This document shows, piece by piece, positions 48,601 to 61,450 of a DNA stretch of 64,000 nucleotides (position 1 is the stretch's first letter; each line of letters opens with the position of its first letter). A program made the position numbers and the translations under genes. The notes under the pieces were generated by a model. It had not been told where the DNA came from and ran no database searches. It worked only from the letters and a program-made list of their open reading frames with translations. The DNA lies in the NCBI GenBank assembly GCA_028583685.1, contig JAMXIF010001118.1, positions 6,057,874-6,121,873 on the forward strand, given 5' to 3'. This stretch comes from Petaurus breviceps papuanus (taxonomy: Eukaryota; Chordata; Mammalia; Diprotodontia; Petauridae).

Positions 48601-50649
48601 GAAGAGAAATAGATGAATAAATAAGTAAATGGATGAGTGAACAAACATACAAATAAATAAATACGTGAATGAATGGGTAGGTAGATGAATCACTGAAAAT
48701 TGGAATGGATAAAATAGAGGCTAATGAGATAACAAAGATTAAAATAAAGTTTAAAAATTAAAAAAAAATAGAAGAAAATGTCCATACAACTGACTCAGAA
48801 AGCAGATCAAGGAGAGATAACTTAAGAATCACTGGCTACCTGAATGCCATGATTAAAAAAAAAGATCCTTGATATTATATTTCAAGAAATCATGAAAGTC
48901 TCCAAGATTCCTTAGAACCAAAACAGGAAATTAAAAATAGAATGCATTATCTCCTCAAAATGAATACTCCTAGAAACATCATCATCAAAATTCATATGAA
49001 AATATGTGTGTACATACACATATACATTTGTATTTTCATATGTACATATTTACATCCATACATAGCATACATATACACTTCAATTTGCCAGAAAGAGTTC
49101 AAATATCAAAGAACTTCAGTCAGCATCACACAAAATTCAACAGCTATCATTATAAAGGACAAGAGAACATGGGACTGTGGTATTCCTAAAACCAAAAAGA
49201 TATAGAGTTATTACCAAGAATAACTTACCCAGAAAAACTGAACATGATCTGACAGGTGGGAAAATGTATCTTCAATGAAATTGAAGATTTTAAAATAGTC
49301 TTGAGAAAAGCACATAAAGGTAAAGAGAAAAAATCAAAAGGTAAATAAAAATAAGCAATCACAAAAGGCTTTATAAGTATAAAGAGTTTGTGTTCTAATG
49401 GGAAAGGATTTGGATGATACAAGCATCCCCCAAAAATTTCAATGCTATGAGGAAATCAAATAAGATGTGTCTAGGAATTAGTTTTGTTATATTTTGGTGA
49501 TTTTAAAGAAAGGAAATGGAGAAGGGAAAGGATACCCTGAAGAAAATTAGACAAATGAGGGAACTGGAGTTCTGAAGAAAACTGGTCAGAACTATGTGAC
49601 TACATTTGGGGAATATATCTGAGAACCATCCTGCTTTTTTTCAACATCCTGAAACTATCTAACTGTCTGAACAGACAACAAGCAATTGCTCCCACAAGCA
49701 ATCAGAATGTTGTTATTTTTATTCCATCTGACTCAAGTGTGAATCTAATTTTAGAATAAATATTTCTCTTGGCATTAAAGACTTCAGACACTCTTCATCA
49801 TCTGTTCATTGATTACTTTCATTTTGAGAGGAATTGGGGCAGTTTGTCTCATTAGACTCAATCATAGGATATAATTGTTTAATCAGAATTGGGAGTTTAC
49901 TTAGGAATCTGGTGGGGGTAGAAAACTATCCTCTTTGCATAAATAGATTTAAAATGTAAAATAGAATGAAAACTATTTAGGATAGAGGAAAAGGATAGTG
50001 AACTCAACAGTAATTATTAGTTTCTTCAAAACCACAGGGACACTTAAAAACTATTTAGCAGTTAAGGATCCAAATGCTCATGTAAATACAAAGCTTTAGC
50101 AAAAAAAAAAAAAACAGCATGATGTTCTACATAATTCTTGTGTTACAATGCTTTCCGTATTCCTAAAATACTCATCCCCTGCTGATTTCTGAGCATCAAC
50201 CAGCTAAAGTCCATAAAGCACCAACTTCCTCAGTTCACAGACCTTTTTAATGGGAAAGAAAATTCCCATAGACCACCTACCCCAGACACTCTAATATACC
50301 ACTTAAAAAAAGAAACTTTAGAATTAGTAGAAAAGCTAGCTCTGCTTGTAATGACAGATAATAATGCAGTATTTTTTTTTGGGGGGGGGGGAGAGTACTA
50401 AGTAGGTTTATTAAGTCATTCAAGAAACAACTAAGGTAACTACTAAGATATTATATTTTGAGTTAACCACATCAATACCCTGATTTTATAGATGCAGTAC
50501 ATATACAAAGAGTTCATAAAATATAAAAAATATATATTCAGTAGAAATCTTGAGAATATTGTCGAGAATGAGTGAAACTAAACATGCAGAGGTGAGAGAG
50601 TAAACTGTTCACATATATCTCCCAAAGCAGCTACTAAAGAGAGTAGGAA

Positions 50650-51420
50650 ATAAAGTGCCTAAAAAAAGAGAGAGTAGTAAACTGTGGAATTGTGAATTAG
50701 TAAAGTCATTCTGAAAAACAATTTATAGCTATACTACAAGTTATTGAACTCTGTATATTCTTTTGGATCAGTAATATTACTAGTAGTCTCACACATAAAA
50801 GTGATCAAAGAAAGAGGAAAAGACCAATTTGTACAAAAATATTTGTAACAGCCTTTTGTAGTAGCAAGATGGAAATGAAAGTCAATTAGGGAATCACTGA
50901 ACAAATTGTGGCACATCAATGTAAGAAAATATTATTATGCCAAAAGAAATATTGAAAGGAATAGTTTCAGAGAAGCAGGGAAGACATGTATAAAGAGAGC
51001 AGTTCCAGGGGAGGAAAATCTATACAGTATCAACATTGTAAAGACAAAAAAAAACTTTGAAAGACAAATATTCTGATTGACCACAGTTCCAGAAGATGGA
51101 TAATGAAGCATACTATTTCCTAACAGCAAAGTGATAGGAATTCTATAAAATGCAGAATGAGATACATTTTTGGACACAACCAGTTTGGAAAAAATTTACT
51201 GCTTAATTATTTGTTAGAAGGACTTGGGTAGGGGTGGAGTAGGGAAAATTAAAGGTGAGTAGAAAGAAAAAAAATGCTTGCTATTTGAAAAAAAAAAACA
51301 CCTTAAAGTAGTAATTCTCAAAAGCCAGCACCCAAGATGAGGTGATTTTTTTTTAGCAATAAAATTCATGAGCTTGAATTTCAACAACAAATGTACTAAG
51401 TATGAACTGGAAGACACTTT
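50650..51420 (+). mobile_element. L1-type 3' region, sense
   Basis: It shows AATTAGGGAATCACTGAACA, AATTGTGGCACATCAATGTA and CAGAGAAGCAGGGAAGACAT, the sense form of the L1 3' blocks, from a subfamily different from 2080. Confidence 0.55.
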
Positions 51421-51429
51421 GGGAAGGGA

Positions 51430-52229
51430 ACCCACAAATGGAATATGGCTCTAAAAAATGTATACTTTCTTGAAAAAGAATAGATATATATTTTGTAATG
51501 TAGGATGTATATGGATATAAATATATTTTCACTGAATTGTTGTATAACCTAAATAATTGTTTTTTTTTCTTTTGTATAATATATTTCTTGTATCTTATAA
51601 ATTTTGCTCTAGAAATCTTCTCATCCTCTTTAGGCCAACTTTCTCTGTAGATTTTAAGGTACAGGGATTTCTCATCCCTTTTCATAAACTTTGAAATCTG
51701 TCTCCTCAAAATTATTTGTGTATGTAAAACCATTCTTGGGTTTTCTCTTTCTATAACATATTCTAAGATAAAGTGGCTACTTCTCAAGTTTCCTATAACT
51801 TTTACTTTAGGCACCAAGTGTTTTTTTTTTTCAGAATAGTTTGCAAAGTAGCAATTCTCTTTTTCAGTCCCTCTTCCATTTAGAGAATAAAATTATCTTG
51901 AAAGCAAATTACATAAAGTCATCAGCTCTTCTGCTCTCAGCAGAGGTCTGGCAGAAAGATGAATTGTTGAAACCTCCCATTACTACTATAGCTTGCCTTC
52001 CTTCCAGGTTGTGATTTGTTTCCTGAACTCATCTCATTTCTTCTGTACAGGTGGTATAATTGTTTAACTTTACTCACTATCCCTTTTTTGACCCCTAGGT
52101 TTTCTTACCTATTAATCATATTACATAGCATTCCTATAGTACTTTAAGGTTTGCAAAGTACACACACACACTATATATATATACGCACACACATATAAAA
52201 TGTTTGTATATATACATGTATGTGTATAT
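51430..52229 (-). other. Possible antisense LINE endonuclease region
   Basis: On the minus strand near 51960-52010, AIVVMGGFNNS recalls the (V/I)MGDFN motif of LINE endonucleases. No longer match was found. Confidence 0.25.
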
Positions 52230-52800
52230 ATCCATACAATATATGCATCCCCACAATTTCCAGTTCTTTGGCACCACAAAGACAGCTGCTACAAATATTT
52301 TAGAACATATAAATTATTTTACTTTTCCCCCCAAACATCTTGTGAAATAGACCCAGTAGTGGTATTGCTGGGTCAATAGACAGTTTAATAACTCTGGGCA
52401 TAATTCCAGATTGCTCTCCAAAATGGTTGAATCAGTTCACAGTTCCACCAACCATGAATTAATGTCCTATTTTTTCCACATTCCTGCCAACATTTGTCAC
52501 TTTCCCCTTTTATCATTTTGATCAACCTAATAGGTATAAAGTGATATCTCAAGGTTGTTTTAATTTGCATTTCTCTAATCAATAATGATTCAGAGCATTT
52601 TTTCATATGACTATAAATTGTTTTGATTTCTATGTTGGAAAACTTCCTATTCATATCCTTTGGGTATTTGTCAATTGGGGAATGATTCATGTTCTGAGAG
52701 ACTGGACAAAGTACTTTATATATTTTAGAAATGAGACTTTTATGTGAGAAACTCTATAAAAAATATTTTCTTAATTTTCTGCTCTCCTTCTGATCTTGGC
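52230..52800 (-). mobile_element. L1 ORF2 C-terminal fragment, antisense
   Basis: On the minus strand the frame 52385-52690 encodes HMKKCSESLLIREMQIKTTL, RYHFIPIRLIK and CWQECGKNRTLIHGWWNCEL. This is the conserved C-terminal Cys-rich segment of L1 ORF2p (C-W-x2-C-G-x4-TL-x-H-x-WW-x-C), after the reverse transcriptase domain. The endonuclease and RT domains are missing from this fragment. Confidence 0.85.
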
Positions 52801-54454
52801 TACATTTGTAGTACATTTGTACTAAATTTAATTATTATAAAAACCCAAAATTAACTGAAAAAGACATATAGAGGAAAATGCTATCTGCATCTAGAGAAAG
52901 AACTGATATAAGTATGTATAGTACAGTTTTACACACACATATGCACACATATATGCATATATGTGTGTATACATACATGTGTATATATAGATACACACAT
53001 ATGTACATATATTTACACACACATATATGTTTAATGGTAGCCATCTCTAGGGCAGTGGATAAGAAGAAAAAGGGGGGGAAAGTTACCCAATATCTTTATT
53101 ATTTATTTTAAAAGAACAGCATGTTGTATGTAATATATTTGCAGTTTCATGCATAATTATCTTTTTTTCTATTCTATTATGTTACAGAGATGCTTCTTTT
53201 ATTTCTCAAGTTCAGAACGAAATAAATAATATTTGTTCAATATCTCAGTGTTTTCAAAATTTTGTCATCTCCAATAATTATTTCCTCTGGGTGTACTTTC
53301 TCTGATCTAGGCTCTCAATTTCCTCATCTGTAAAATGATGATAATAATAATTCAAAGAAACAATAGAAAATAATATTCAATAACTGGTATAACTGCTTTG
53401 GAAAAGATTTAAAATGACAAACAAATATAAAATATCTTTCTCCTTAGATTCAAATCATTCTATTCTTTATAAAATTTAAAAATTGTAACTTAATAGAGAA
53501 AAAAGATAGATGATTAGTATATATTTAGGGGTTATATCTTAGAAGAAAAATAAATGTTAGGGAAAACTTTCCCATATAACTATTCCAAACTATTTATAGA
53601 TTATAACCCCTGATTGACTACTGAGATGGAAGAAAAAAAAATGCCTTGTCATTATGCTTTAGTGATCACATCTCTGAGAGAATCAGAATTATTATATGAA
53701 GTCAACATTTAATTAAAACAGTAAGCTAAGTAGGGGAGTAATAAAGCAAAATCCTTAATTCAAATAACTAATAAATTTCAAGAATGCTTAAATGCAACTT
53801 AGCAGAAATTGTGCCTTGTTAGACGGAGATGTATAAACAAGTCCTTTTAAAAATTAATGAAACTTTGGCTTTATTCTTAATTGATAAAAATAACAGTGTA
53901 ATGTGCTGGTTTATTTTTGGTCTCAGAGTTCTAAGACAGGGTTTATGCTTTTAGTTGTCCTTGCATAAGAACTGGAGTAAAGGGAGCTAAACATAAGGTT
54001 TAGATAGAGCTGATATAGAGAATTATTCTAAAATGGCATTCCAAGAAGGAAAAATAATGTTGCTTTCTTTCTCTGCTACCATATTGCTAACCCAATTGCC
54101 TCTGCAGTAGCCTAAGGTTTCTTTCCCTCTCCCCAAACACTGTGTAGGCTCTTCCCTATTATCCTTTCCTTGTACTAAAAAATCCTTTCAGTGGAATGCT
54201 TGATTTTATGTTTTATATACTGATAAATGGTTCACTAGTATCCGGCAACATCTTTATTTACGGAGATTATTTTTTAAAGGACAAAGTCAAAATTTGTTCA
54301 GGTTAAGAACCCAAAGGAAAGCTCTTACCCAGAACTTTGAGGCTGAACAATGAAATATAAACTAATTATGGAATCATGTCTATGAAGATTATATGGGTAT
54401 TATCTCTTTTAAATAAAAAAATATATATATATATAATGGTACACAACTCTTCTT
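52801..54454. other. No gene seen
   Basis: Microsatellite text at 52930-53035, otherwise AT-rich with nothing recognised. Confidence 0.5.
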
Positions 54455-54469
54455 AAGATATCTGACACT
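54455..54469 (+). repeat. Target-site duplication, left copy, of HAL1 54470-57507
   Basis: AAGATATCTGACACT, identical to 57508-57522. Confidence 0.95.
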
Positions 54470-57400
54470 TGGGGGGGGGCAGAGTCAACACGGAGGCATA
54501 GAAGCAGGAAAACTGCCTGAGTTCCCTGCATAACCACCTAAAATACCTATAAAAAATGTCTCTAAACAAACTTTAGAGCTACAAAACCCACAAAGTGACA
54601 GAGAGAAACAAATCTCCCGCTGAAGGCAGCCCAGCAGGCTGGCAGAAAGGGTCCATCACAGTGTGCTGGGAGTAGAGGTCACCCCCCTCCCACCTGACTG
54701 TGAGACTATGGTTTTAGCCACAGGGCCGTCCCAACCAGCAGCAGTTGGAGCAGACATCATGAGAATGGATCACCAGCAGCTGTGGTGGTTTCCAGACTTA
54801 TAAACCCATAAATGCCAAAGGCAAAGTAAAAGGTCAGTGTGGACTTTGGGAATAGGGGGACTGAGATTATGGTCCAGCCTCTGTTCCTGGAGAGAGAAGC
54901 AGATGAGGTGTGGCAGTTGTGCTTTGTGGGTGATTCAGAGCTCCTGGTCTGCAGCTTGTAGGGGGACCAAGTGAGCATTCTGAGGAGTAATCACTCTTGC
55001 TTTAACCTGCTTGGATCTGGATTGTGGTCTAGAGTGGAGATCCTGGGGTCTGTGACCAGGTGCCAGGGCATGGGGAGGCTTCAGAGAGGGCAGCCAACTA
55101 ATAGTTCTGGCAGCTATGAAAACCCCACCAATTTAGGACAAAGCTCTTCTCTCTGGAAGCAGAGTTCTACTGTGGCAAAAGGCTCAAAAGTCAAATAATT
55201 GAGTGGCAATGTGAGCAAGCAAAGGAAGAAAAGCAAGCACAGAAATCCAACTTTGGATTCCTTTTTTGGGGACAAAAAGGATCAAAGCATGGAGTGGCAG
55301 GAAAACAACGAAGTCAGAACTGCACCAAAAGTTTCCAAGAAAAATATGAACTGGTTGCAGGCCATAGAGGAGCTTAAGGAGGATTGTGAAAACCAAATAA
55401 TAAAAGTGGAGGAAAAACTGGGAAGAGAAATGAGAATGATGCAAGAAAATAATGAAAAGCAAGTCAACAAACTGACGGAAGAAAATAACTTAAAAATAGA
55501 CTAAATGAAATGGCAAAAGAGGCTCAAAAAGCCAATGAGGAGAAGAATTCCTTAAAAAGATCAATTTTCCAGATGGAAAAAGAATTTCAAAAGCTCACTG
55601 AAAAGAATCATTCCTTCCGATTTAGATTGAAACAAATGGAAGCTAATGACTTTATGAGAAATCAAAGTACTATTAAAAAGATCCAAATAAATGAAAAAAT
55701 AGAAGACAATGTGAAATATCTCATTGAAAAACCACAGACCTGGAAAATAGATCCAGGAGAGATAATTTAAAAATCATTGGACTGCTTGAAAGTCATGATA
55801 AATAAAAAAACCTAGAAATCATCCTTGAAGAAATTTTCAAGGAAAATTGCCTTGATATTTTAGAACCAGAGGGCAAAAAAGAAGTTGAAAGAGTCTCCTG
55901 ATCAACTCCTGAAAAAGATCCCCAAAATAAATCTCCTAGGAATATTATAGCCAGGTTCTGGATTTCCCAGATCAAGGAGAAAATATTACAAGCAACCAAG
56001 AAGAAACAATTTGAATATTGTGGAAACACAGTCAGGATAACACAGGATCTGGCAGCTTCTACATTGAGGTATCAAAGGGCTTGGAATATGATATTTCAAA
56101 GGTCAAAGGAGCTGGGATTAAAACCAAGAATCACATACCCAGCAAAAATGAGTATAATGTTTCAGGGGAAATTATGGTCATTCAATGAAATAGAGGACTT
56201 TCAAGCATTCTTGATGAAAAATTAACAAGAGAAGCATGAGAATGTAAACAGGGAAAAGAAATCATAAGGAACTTATCAAAGTTGAACTATTTACATTCCT
56301 ACATAGAAAAATGATAATTTTAATTTATGAAATTTTTCTCAGTATCAGAGTAGTTGAAGGAAATATAAATGTGTGTGTTTGTGTGTGTATATGTTTACAT
56401 GCATATATATGTCTATATAGGAGGGTATATGGGCATATGAATACATATGTGAGTGGGTATATACATACATACACACATATATGTATATATGTGTGTGTGT
56501 ATATATATGTATATATATATATATACAGGTATACATAGACAGAGGGCACAGGACCAACTGAATAGGAAGGGATGATAATTAAAATGTGTAATTGAAAGGT
56601 GAGAGAGGAATATAATGGGAGGAGATGGGGCGAGACAGAATGGGGTAAATTATCTCATATAGAAGAAGGGAAAACTGTTACGATGGAGGGGAAGAACAGG
56701 AAGACAAAAGGGAATGGGTAAAACTTACTCTCGTTGAATTTGGCTCAGGGAGGGAATGACATACACCCTAAATAGGATATCTCACCCTGCAGGAGAGTAG
56801 GGGGTAGGGCATGAGAGGGGGGATGATGGAGGGGAAGGCATGTTGGGGGAGAAGGTAGTTAGAAGCACACACTTTTGAAAAGGGACAGGGTCAAAGTAGA
56901 GAATAGAACAAGTGGGAGGAGTATAGGATGGAGGGACATATAGTCAGTCTTTCACAATATATCCACTATGGAAATGTTTTGCATAGCTTCACATGTACAA
57001 CCTATGTTGAATTGGTTGAATAGCCAATATAATGATGCAAGAAAATAATGAAAAGCAAGTCAACAAACTGACAGAAGAAAATAACTTAAAAATAGACTGA
57101 ATCAAATGGCAAAAGAGGCTCAAAAAGCCAATGAGGAGAAGAATTCCTTAAAAAGATCAATTTTCCAGATGGAAAAAGAATTTCAGTAAGGATGGGTGAC
57201 GAGGAAGAAAGGGAAAGAATCTGGAATTCAAAGTTTTAAAATCAAACATTGAAAAATATATTATTATTATTATGTTGCATTCAACTTGGAATTAAGATAT
57301 ACAGACACTGGGGAATGGAGATCCATCTTGACCTACTGGAAAGCTGGAGTGGATATAAGAGAGAGAAGAATGGGGGAGGGGGTATACAGTAACATTGCTG

Positions 57401-57507
57401 TTTTGGGGTGGTCGGTAGGGGAAAGACAGGGAGAAAATCTGTAACTCAAAATCTTGTGGAAATTAATTATGTAAGCTAAAAAAATAAACATAAAATTTAA
57501 CCTAAAA
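54470..57507 (+). mobile_element. HAL1 (half-LINE-1), structurally complete, with internal duplication
   Basis: The 5' UTR starts with a G run and GGCAGAGTCAACACGGAGGC, followed by an ORF1-like region from about 55208 to 56225 and a 3' UTR; there is no ORF2. AAGATATCTGACACT flanks it (54455-54469 and 57508-57522). ORF1 has a basic N terminus (KQRKKSKHRN), a long coiled coil (55330-55760, heptads such as EELKEDCENQIIKVEEKLG), an RRM-like middle and the L1 ORF1p C terminus (KKKQFEYCGN, KELGLKPRITYPAKMSIMF). Several stops and frameshifts break it. A 155-bp piece of ORF1 is repeated in the 3' UTR at 57031-57185. A TG/TA microsatellite lies at 56370-56530. Confidence 0.9.
57031..57185 (+). repeat. 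155-bp duplicate of HAL1 ORF1 segment 55435-55589
   Basis: It begins AATGATGCAAGAAAATAATG and ends in AAAGAATTTCA. It is equal in length to the ORF1 segment and differs at only about three positions. It sits in the 3' UTR where the copy at 9704 reads straight through (TTATCTTCCCCGTAAGG). Confidence 0.95.
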
Positions 57508-57522
57508 AAGATATCTGACACT
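57508..57522 (+). repeat. Target-site duplication, right copy, of HAL1 54470-57507
   Basis: AAGATATCTGACACT directly follows the A-rich tail. Confidence 0.95.
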
Positions 57523-59032
57523 CTTAGAACTCAAGTTATATCTATGCAAGACAGCCTTGACACACATATAGCAGACACTAAGATGATCTATAGAAGATCT
57601 AGGGAAAATGCAGGCTTTGGGCAGAGGACTTTTACCATTCCCCTCTTTAACCCTGAGAAGTTTTGACCAGACCTTGGCAATAGACAGAGACCTTGATGTA
57701 GACTAACAAACTTGCCATAATCCACTTTGTGAAATTGTGGGAAGAAGGGGGAAGAACCTTTGAGCTAGAAGATGCAGAAAAGATGTAGAGGAGGAGGAGG
57801 AGTGGGGGAGGGGAACCTTCATGGGATCACCAGCTTGTGTGGGTGAATTTCATGGTTGCCGTGTGTGGAGACAAATCTCTCAACTCCGAAAGTCTGTTGA
57901 GGAGGCAGATGGAATCGAGTGGTTTCTTTGGGGGAGGATTCTCTCTTCCCTTTCTTTTCTCTTCCTATTTCTCCCCAGAGAAGACAGTCTCATCACTCTG
58001 AGTCTCATCCTTCCCCCTCCCACTACATCTCCCCAAGAAGAGCTTACTTTTGTTCACAAAAAAAAAAGTTGATTTACATTTAAGTGTTTCAACATTTACT
58101 TTGTCTCTTCAATAGGCACTAAGTGGCATGTGTTAGTGTTGAAATACCGCAGAGAAGCATGATTGGGACACCTGGAACGGAGAGGCGGACAGACGGACAG
58201 ACAGAGAGATAGACACCGAAACAGAGGCACAGAGGGACAGAGGTCAACAGACAGAAAGACAGAGATTTTAAACTCTGAAATTTTTTTTTTTCCCTGAGCA
58301 TGTCTGACTACAGGATTGAAGAAAAAGTGTTAATTGATACCTCTGTGTATCTTCCCAGGGTAGAGAGAATACTTTAACTGGGATTTCCCAAGGCAAATTA
58401 ATAAGAAGCAGTGGCTGGGGTTTAGCCAACCACCTGGGATGCCACTGAAGGAGGCATCCACCATTTTTCCTATCTTTGCTAAGCTGCTTTAAAGGAAAAC
58501 AAATCTTCTAGAGTAGAAGAGGCCAAGGGAATGGCTGAAGAGAAAAACATACCTCAAGTGTAAGAATAATCCATAGTAAAATGTGCACAGCTAACTGTTA
58601 GATTTCAGGGGGGAAAAGATGTCATCCACTAAAGTAACTATATAATATCCTTCTAAAACAATAACTAAGTTTTTTTTTTACTGATTTTCATTTCTTATAA
58701 TTTGAGTTCTGTCTCCATTTTCTGAGCACTAAAATTATAGAATCCCAAAATCATAGAAATGAAAGTTAGAACTTGTTCAATACAAACTCTTCATTTAATA
58801 TATAAGGAAGCCCAGAGAAATGAGCTGACTTTATCAAGGGGACACAGCCTCTGACGGGGCAATATATTTATCATGACAGGAGCAAATTCTCTAACCTCAA
58901 ATTTCATTCCATGTACATAAGATAAATTCCTTGCTTTATAAATTCCAATGCAACAGTATCCTACATATTGAATCATCATGAACAGAATGATGCTAACATC
59001 ATATTATATTTCTCCTAAACTATCATACTTAA
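57523..59032. other. No gene seen
   Basis: Contains GGA-rich (57785-57815) and GACAGA-rich tracts. No gene or element was recognised. Confidence 0.5.
58165..58265 (+). repeat. Imperfect GACAGA-type purine repeat
   Basis: GGACAGACGGACAGACAGAG and variants run for about 100 bp. Confidence 0.8.
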
Positions 59033-59337
59033 TGTAATGGAAATGTAAAATTTTAATATCTTCCCTGCCCCTAAGCTAAAGTGCACCTGGAGCCTGGGGT
59101 GGGAGGCTTGTTTTTCACTAGATATTTTTTGATTGGCCAGTGGGTCAATAAGGGTGTTACATTCTCTGAGCCAGGAGAAGGCTATATAAGCCCTGATGTG
59201 TAGCTTTGTTTTGGGGGTTCACTTTGAGAAGTGTTCTGTGATTTGATGAAACTCTGGGAAGCCGTTGTTGAGAGTCCACCGGCTTTGAAACCCAGATGTT
59301 GATTTGGTATGGATGTAATGGTTGGACAGTTTGGAAA
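59033..59337 (+). mobile_element. Truncated ERVL-like LTR, same family as 30985-32753
   Basis: It starts TGTAATGGAAATG and tracks the LTRs at 30985 and 32205 through the CTTCCCTGCCCCTA, TGGGAGGCTTGTTTTTC and TATA-box region (CTATATAAGCC near 59182). It stops about 240 bp before the expected LTR end, exactly where HSPA8-derived sequence begins. No LTR sequence reappears after the pseudogene. It is a fossil and non-coding. Confidence 0.85.
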
Positions 59338-60870
59338 CTATCTACTTCTTACCATTGAAGATGGCATCTTTGAGGTCAAGTCTACAGCTGGGGTTTGACA
59401 ACTGAATGGTCAACCATTTCATTGCCGAGTTCAAGTGAAAGCACAAGAAGGACATCAGTGAGAACAAGAGGGCTGTTCGCCATCTCTGCACTGCTTGTGA
59501 ACGTGCAAAGTGTACCCTCTCTTCCAGTACCCAGGCCAGTATTGTGACTGATTTCCTCTATGAAGGTATCGACTTCTATACATCAATCACCTGAGCCCAT
59601 TTCGAAGAGCTGAATGCTGACCTCTTCCATGGCACCCTGGATCCTGTGGAGAAGGCCTTAAAAAATGCCAAGCTAGATAAGTCTCAGATTCATGACATCG
59701 TCGTGGTGGGTGGTTCCACTCGAATCCCCAAAATCCAGAAGCTTCTGCAAGACTTCTTCAATGGCAAGGAGCTCAATAAGAGTATCAATCCTGATGAGGC
59801 TGTTGCTTATGGTGCAGCTGTCCAGGCTGCCATTTTGTCTGGAGATAAATCTGAGAATGTGCAGGACTTGCTGTTGTTGGATGTCACTCCTCTTTCCCTT
59901 GGAATTGAAACTGCTGGTGGAGTTATGACCATTCTGATCAAACGCAATACCACCATCCCCACTAAGCAGACACAGACCTCTACCACCTATTTGGACAACC
60001 AGCCTGGTGTGCTTATTCAGGTTTATGAAGGTGAGAGAGCAATGATAAAGGATAACAATCTGCTTGGCAAATTTGAGCTCACAGGAATTCCTCCAGCACC
60101 CAGGTGTGTTCCTCAGATTGAAGTAACATTTGACATTGATGCAAATGGCATCCTCAATGTTTCTTTTGTGGATAAGAGCACAGACAAGGAGAATAAAATT
60201 ACCATCAACAATGATAAAGGACGTCTTAGCAAAGAAGACATTGAGAGTATGGTCCAGGAGGCTGAGAAATACAAGGCTGAGGATGAAAAGCAGAGAGATA
60301 AGGTGTCTTCCAAGAATTCTCTTGAATCTTATACTTTCAACATGAAAGCAACTGTAGAGGATGAAAAACTGCAAGGCAAAATTGGAGATGAAGACAAACA
60401 GAAGATCCTTGACAAATGTAATGAAATAATCAACTGGCTGGATAAGAACCAGACTGCTGAGAAGGAAGAATTTGAGCATCAGCAGAAAGAATTGGAGAAG
60501 GTCAGCAACCTCATTATTACTAAGCTGTACCAGAGTGCAGGAGGCATGCCAGCAGGCATGCCTGGTGGGTTCCCAGGGGGTGGAGCAGCCCCATCTGGAG
60601 GTGCTTCTTCTGGACCTACCATTGAAGAGGTCGACTAAGAAAGAGCATTCCACACAGCTTTTCAAAAATTGAAGGACTCAAAGTTGTAGCCAAGGCAGTA
60701 GCAGTTTAAAAGTAACATTTAAGCTATTGTGTAAATCTGGGAATTCTGAATACTTGAATGTGTGCAGAGGGAGAGAAGTGAACAACATTGCACTTCATCA
60801 GTACTGTAAACAAGTGGAAATGCAATTGTCTTGGAGAATAAAATCTATTTAAAATTGGCACCATAAAAAA
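59338..60870 (+). pseudogene. HSPA8: HSPA8 processed pseudogene, 5' truncated
   Basis: This is an intronless copy of the mRNA for HSC70, the constitutive cytosolic Hsp70 chaperone. It begins near residue 205 of about 646 (TIEDGIFEVKSTAG), so most of the nucleotide-binding domain is missing. A net loss of about 23 bases after STAG removes the THLGGED stretch and shifts the frame. Three arginine codons downstream have become TGA, all explicable by CpG decay. From 59646 to 60638 the frame is fully open for 330 codons (first codon GTG). It covers the end of the nucleotide-binding domain, the substrate-binding beta domain, the helical lid, the GGMP-type tail and the terminal PTIEEVD co-chaperone motif. 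The 3' UTR follows to AATAAA (near 60838), ATTGGCACCATAAA and a short A run. The 5' edge abuts a truncated LTR. A lost start and poly(A) relic identify it as a retrocopy. Confidence 0.95.
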
Positions 60871-61109
60871 GGTTAAAAATGTTTTTAGCAATAGTGATTA
60901 GTAAATTTCACAAATTCAAATGAACTCTACCACACAAATATTCAAAAGCATTTTTTTTAATACTAGACCATAAAAGTAGAAACAGGAGATTTGAGTAATC
61001 CGAGAGTAAATTATACTTCCACTACAGACTCAGACCTACTACATAAAGATAATAAATAATTACCAATCAGTGATTCATTATCCTTATATGAAATATTCCT
61101 TACCTCTCC

Positions 61110-61230
61110 TCACTGCTTATTCAGAATCAATATTCCCCAAGGTGCAGCTAAAGTCTGACCTCTTTCATGAAGATTTTTCAGATACTTCCAGCTTATACTT
61201 GCCTCTCTCTCTTCTCTAACTTTCAGGTAA
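61110..61230 (+). mobile_element. L2 fragment
   Basis: CCCCAAGGTGCAGCTAAAGT and TTTCATGAAGATTTTTCAGA resemble the L2 3' region. Confidence 0.4.
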
Positions 61231-61231
61231 T

Positions 61232-61450
61232 AGAAAGAGCACCAGATTTGTAATCAGAACAACTGGATTTGATTCTAGGTCTATTGCTAGCTGTATAATC
61301 TTAGGTAAGTAACCAAGACTTTCTGAGCTTCAGTTTTCTCATCTATAAAGTGGAAATTATATTCTTTGTATTACTTACTTCACTGAGTTGTTAAGAGGAA
61401 AGAGCTTTGCAAACTATATGTGATGTCTATATTAAGTGATTATCTGCATG
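61232..61450 (+). mobile_element. MIR CORE-SINE
   Basis: AGAAAGAGCACCAGATTTGT, TGCTAGCTGTATAATCTTAG and GAGCTTCAGTTTTCTCATCT. Confidence 0.7.

Larger units (their letters stand above)
47410..49600 (+). mobile_element. Older HAL1-like element, interrupted by an assembly gap
   Basis: A 5' UTR-like block (47410-47930), a purine-rich microsatellite with an N gap, an ORF1-like stretch (48700-49260; C-terminal echoes in AACATGGGACTGTGGTATTC and the lysine-rich text before 49200), then a 3' UTR-like block. The order and the lack of ORF2 resemble the HAL1 copies at 9704 and 54470. Divergence is much higher and the ends are uncertain. Confidence 0.45.

Noticed and set aside
47843-48693. Frames of 215-269 residues across the N gap
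   Set aside because: They consist mostly of unknown bases flanked by simple repeat.
59673-60665. 330-residue minus-strand frame opposite HSPA8
   Set aside because: It is a shadow frame of the HSPA8 retrocopy and has no family resemblance.
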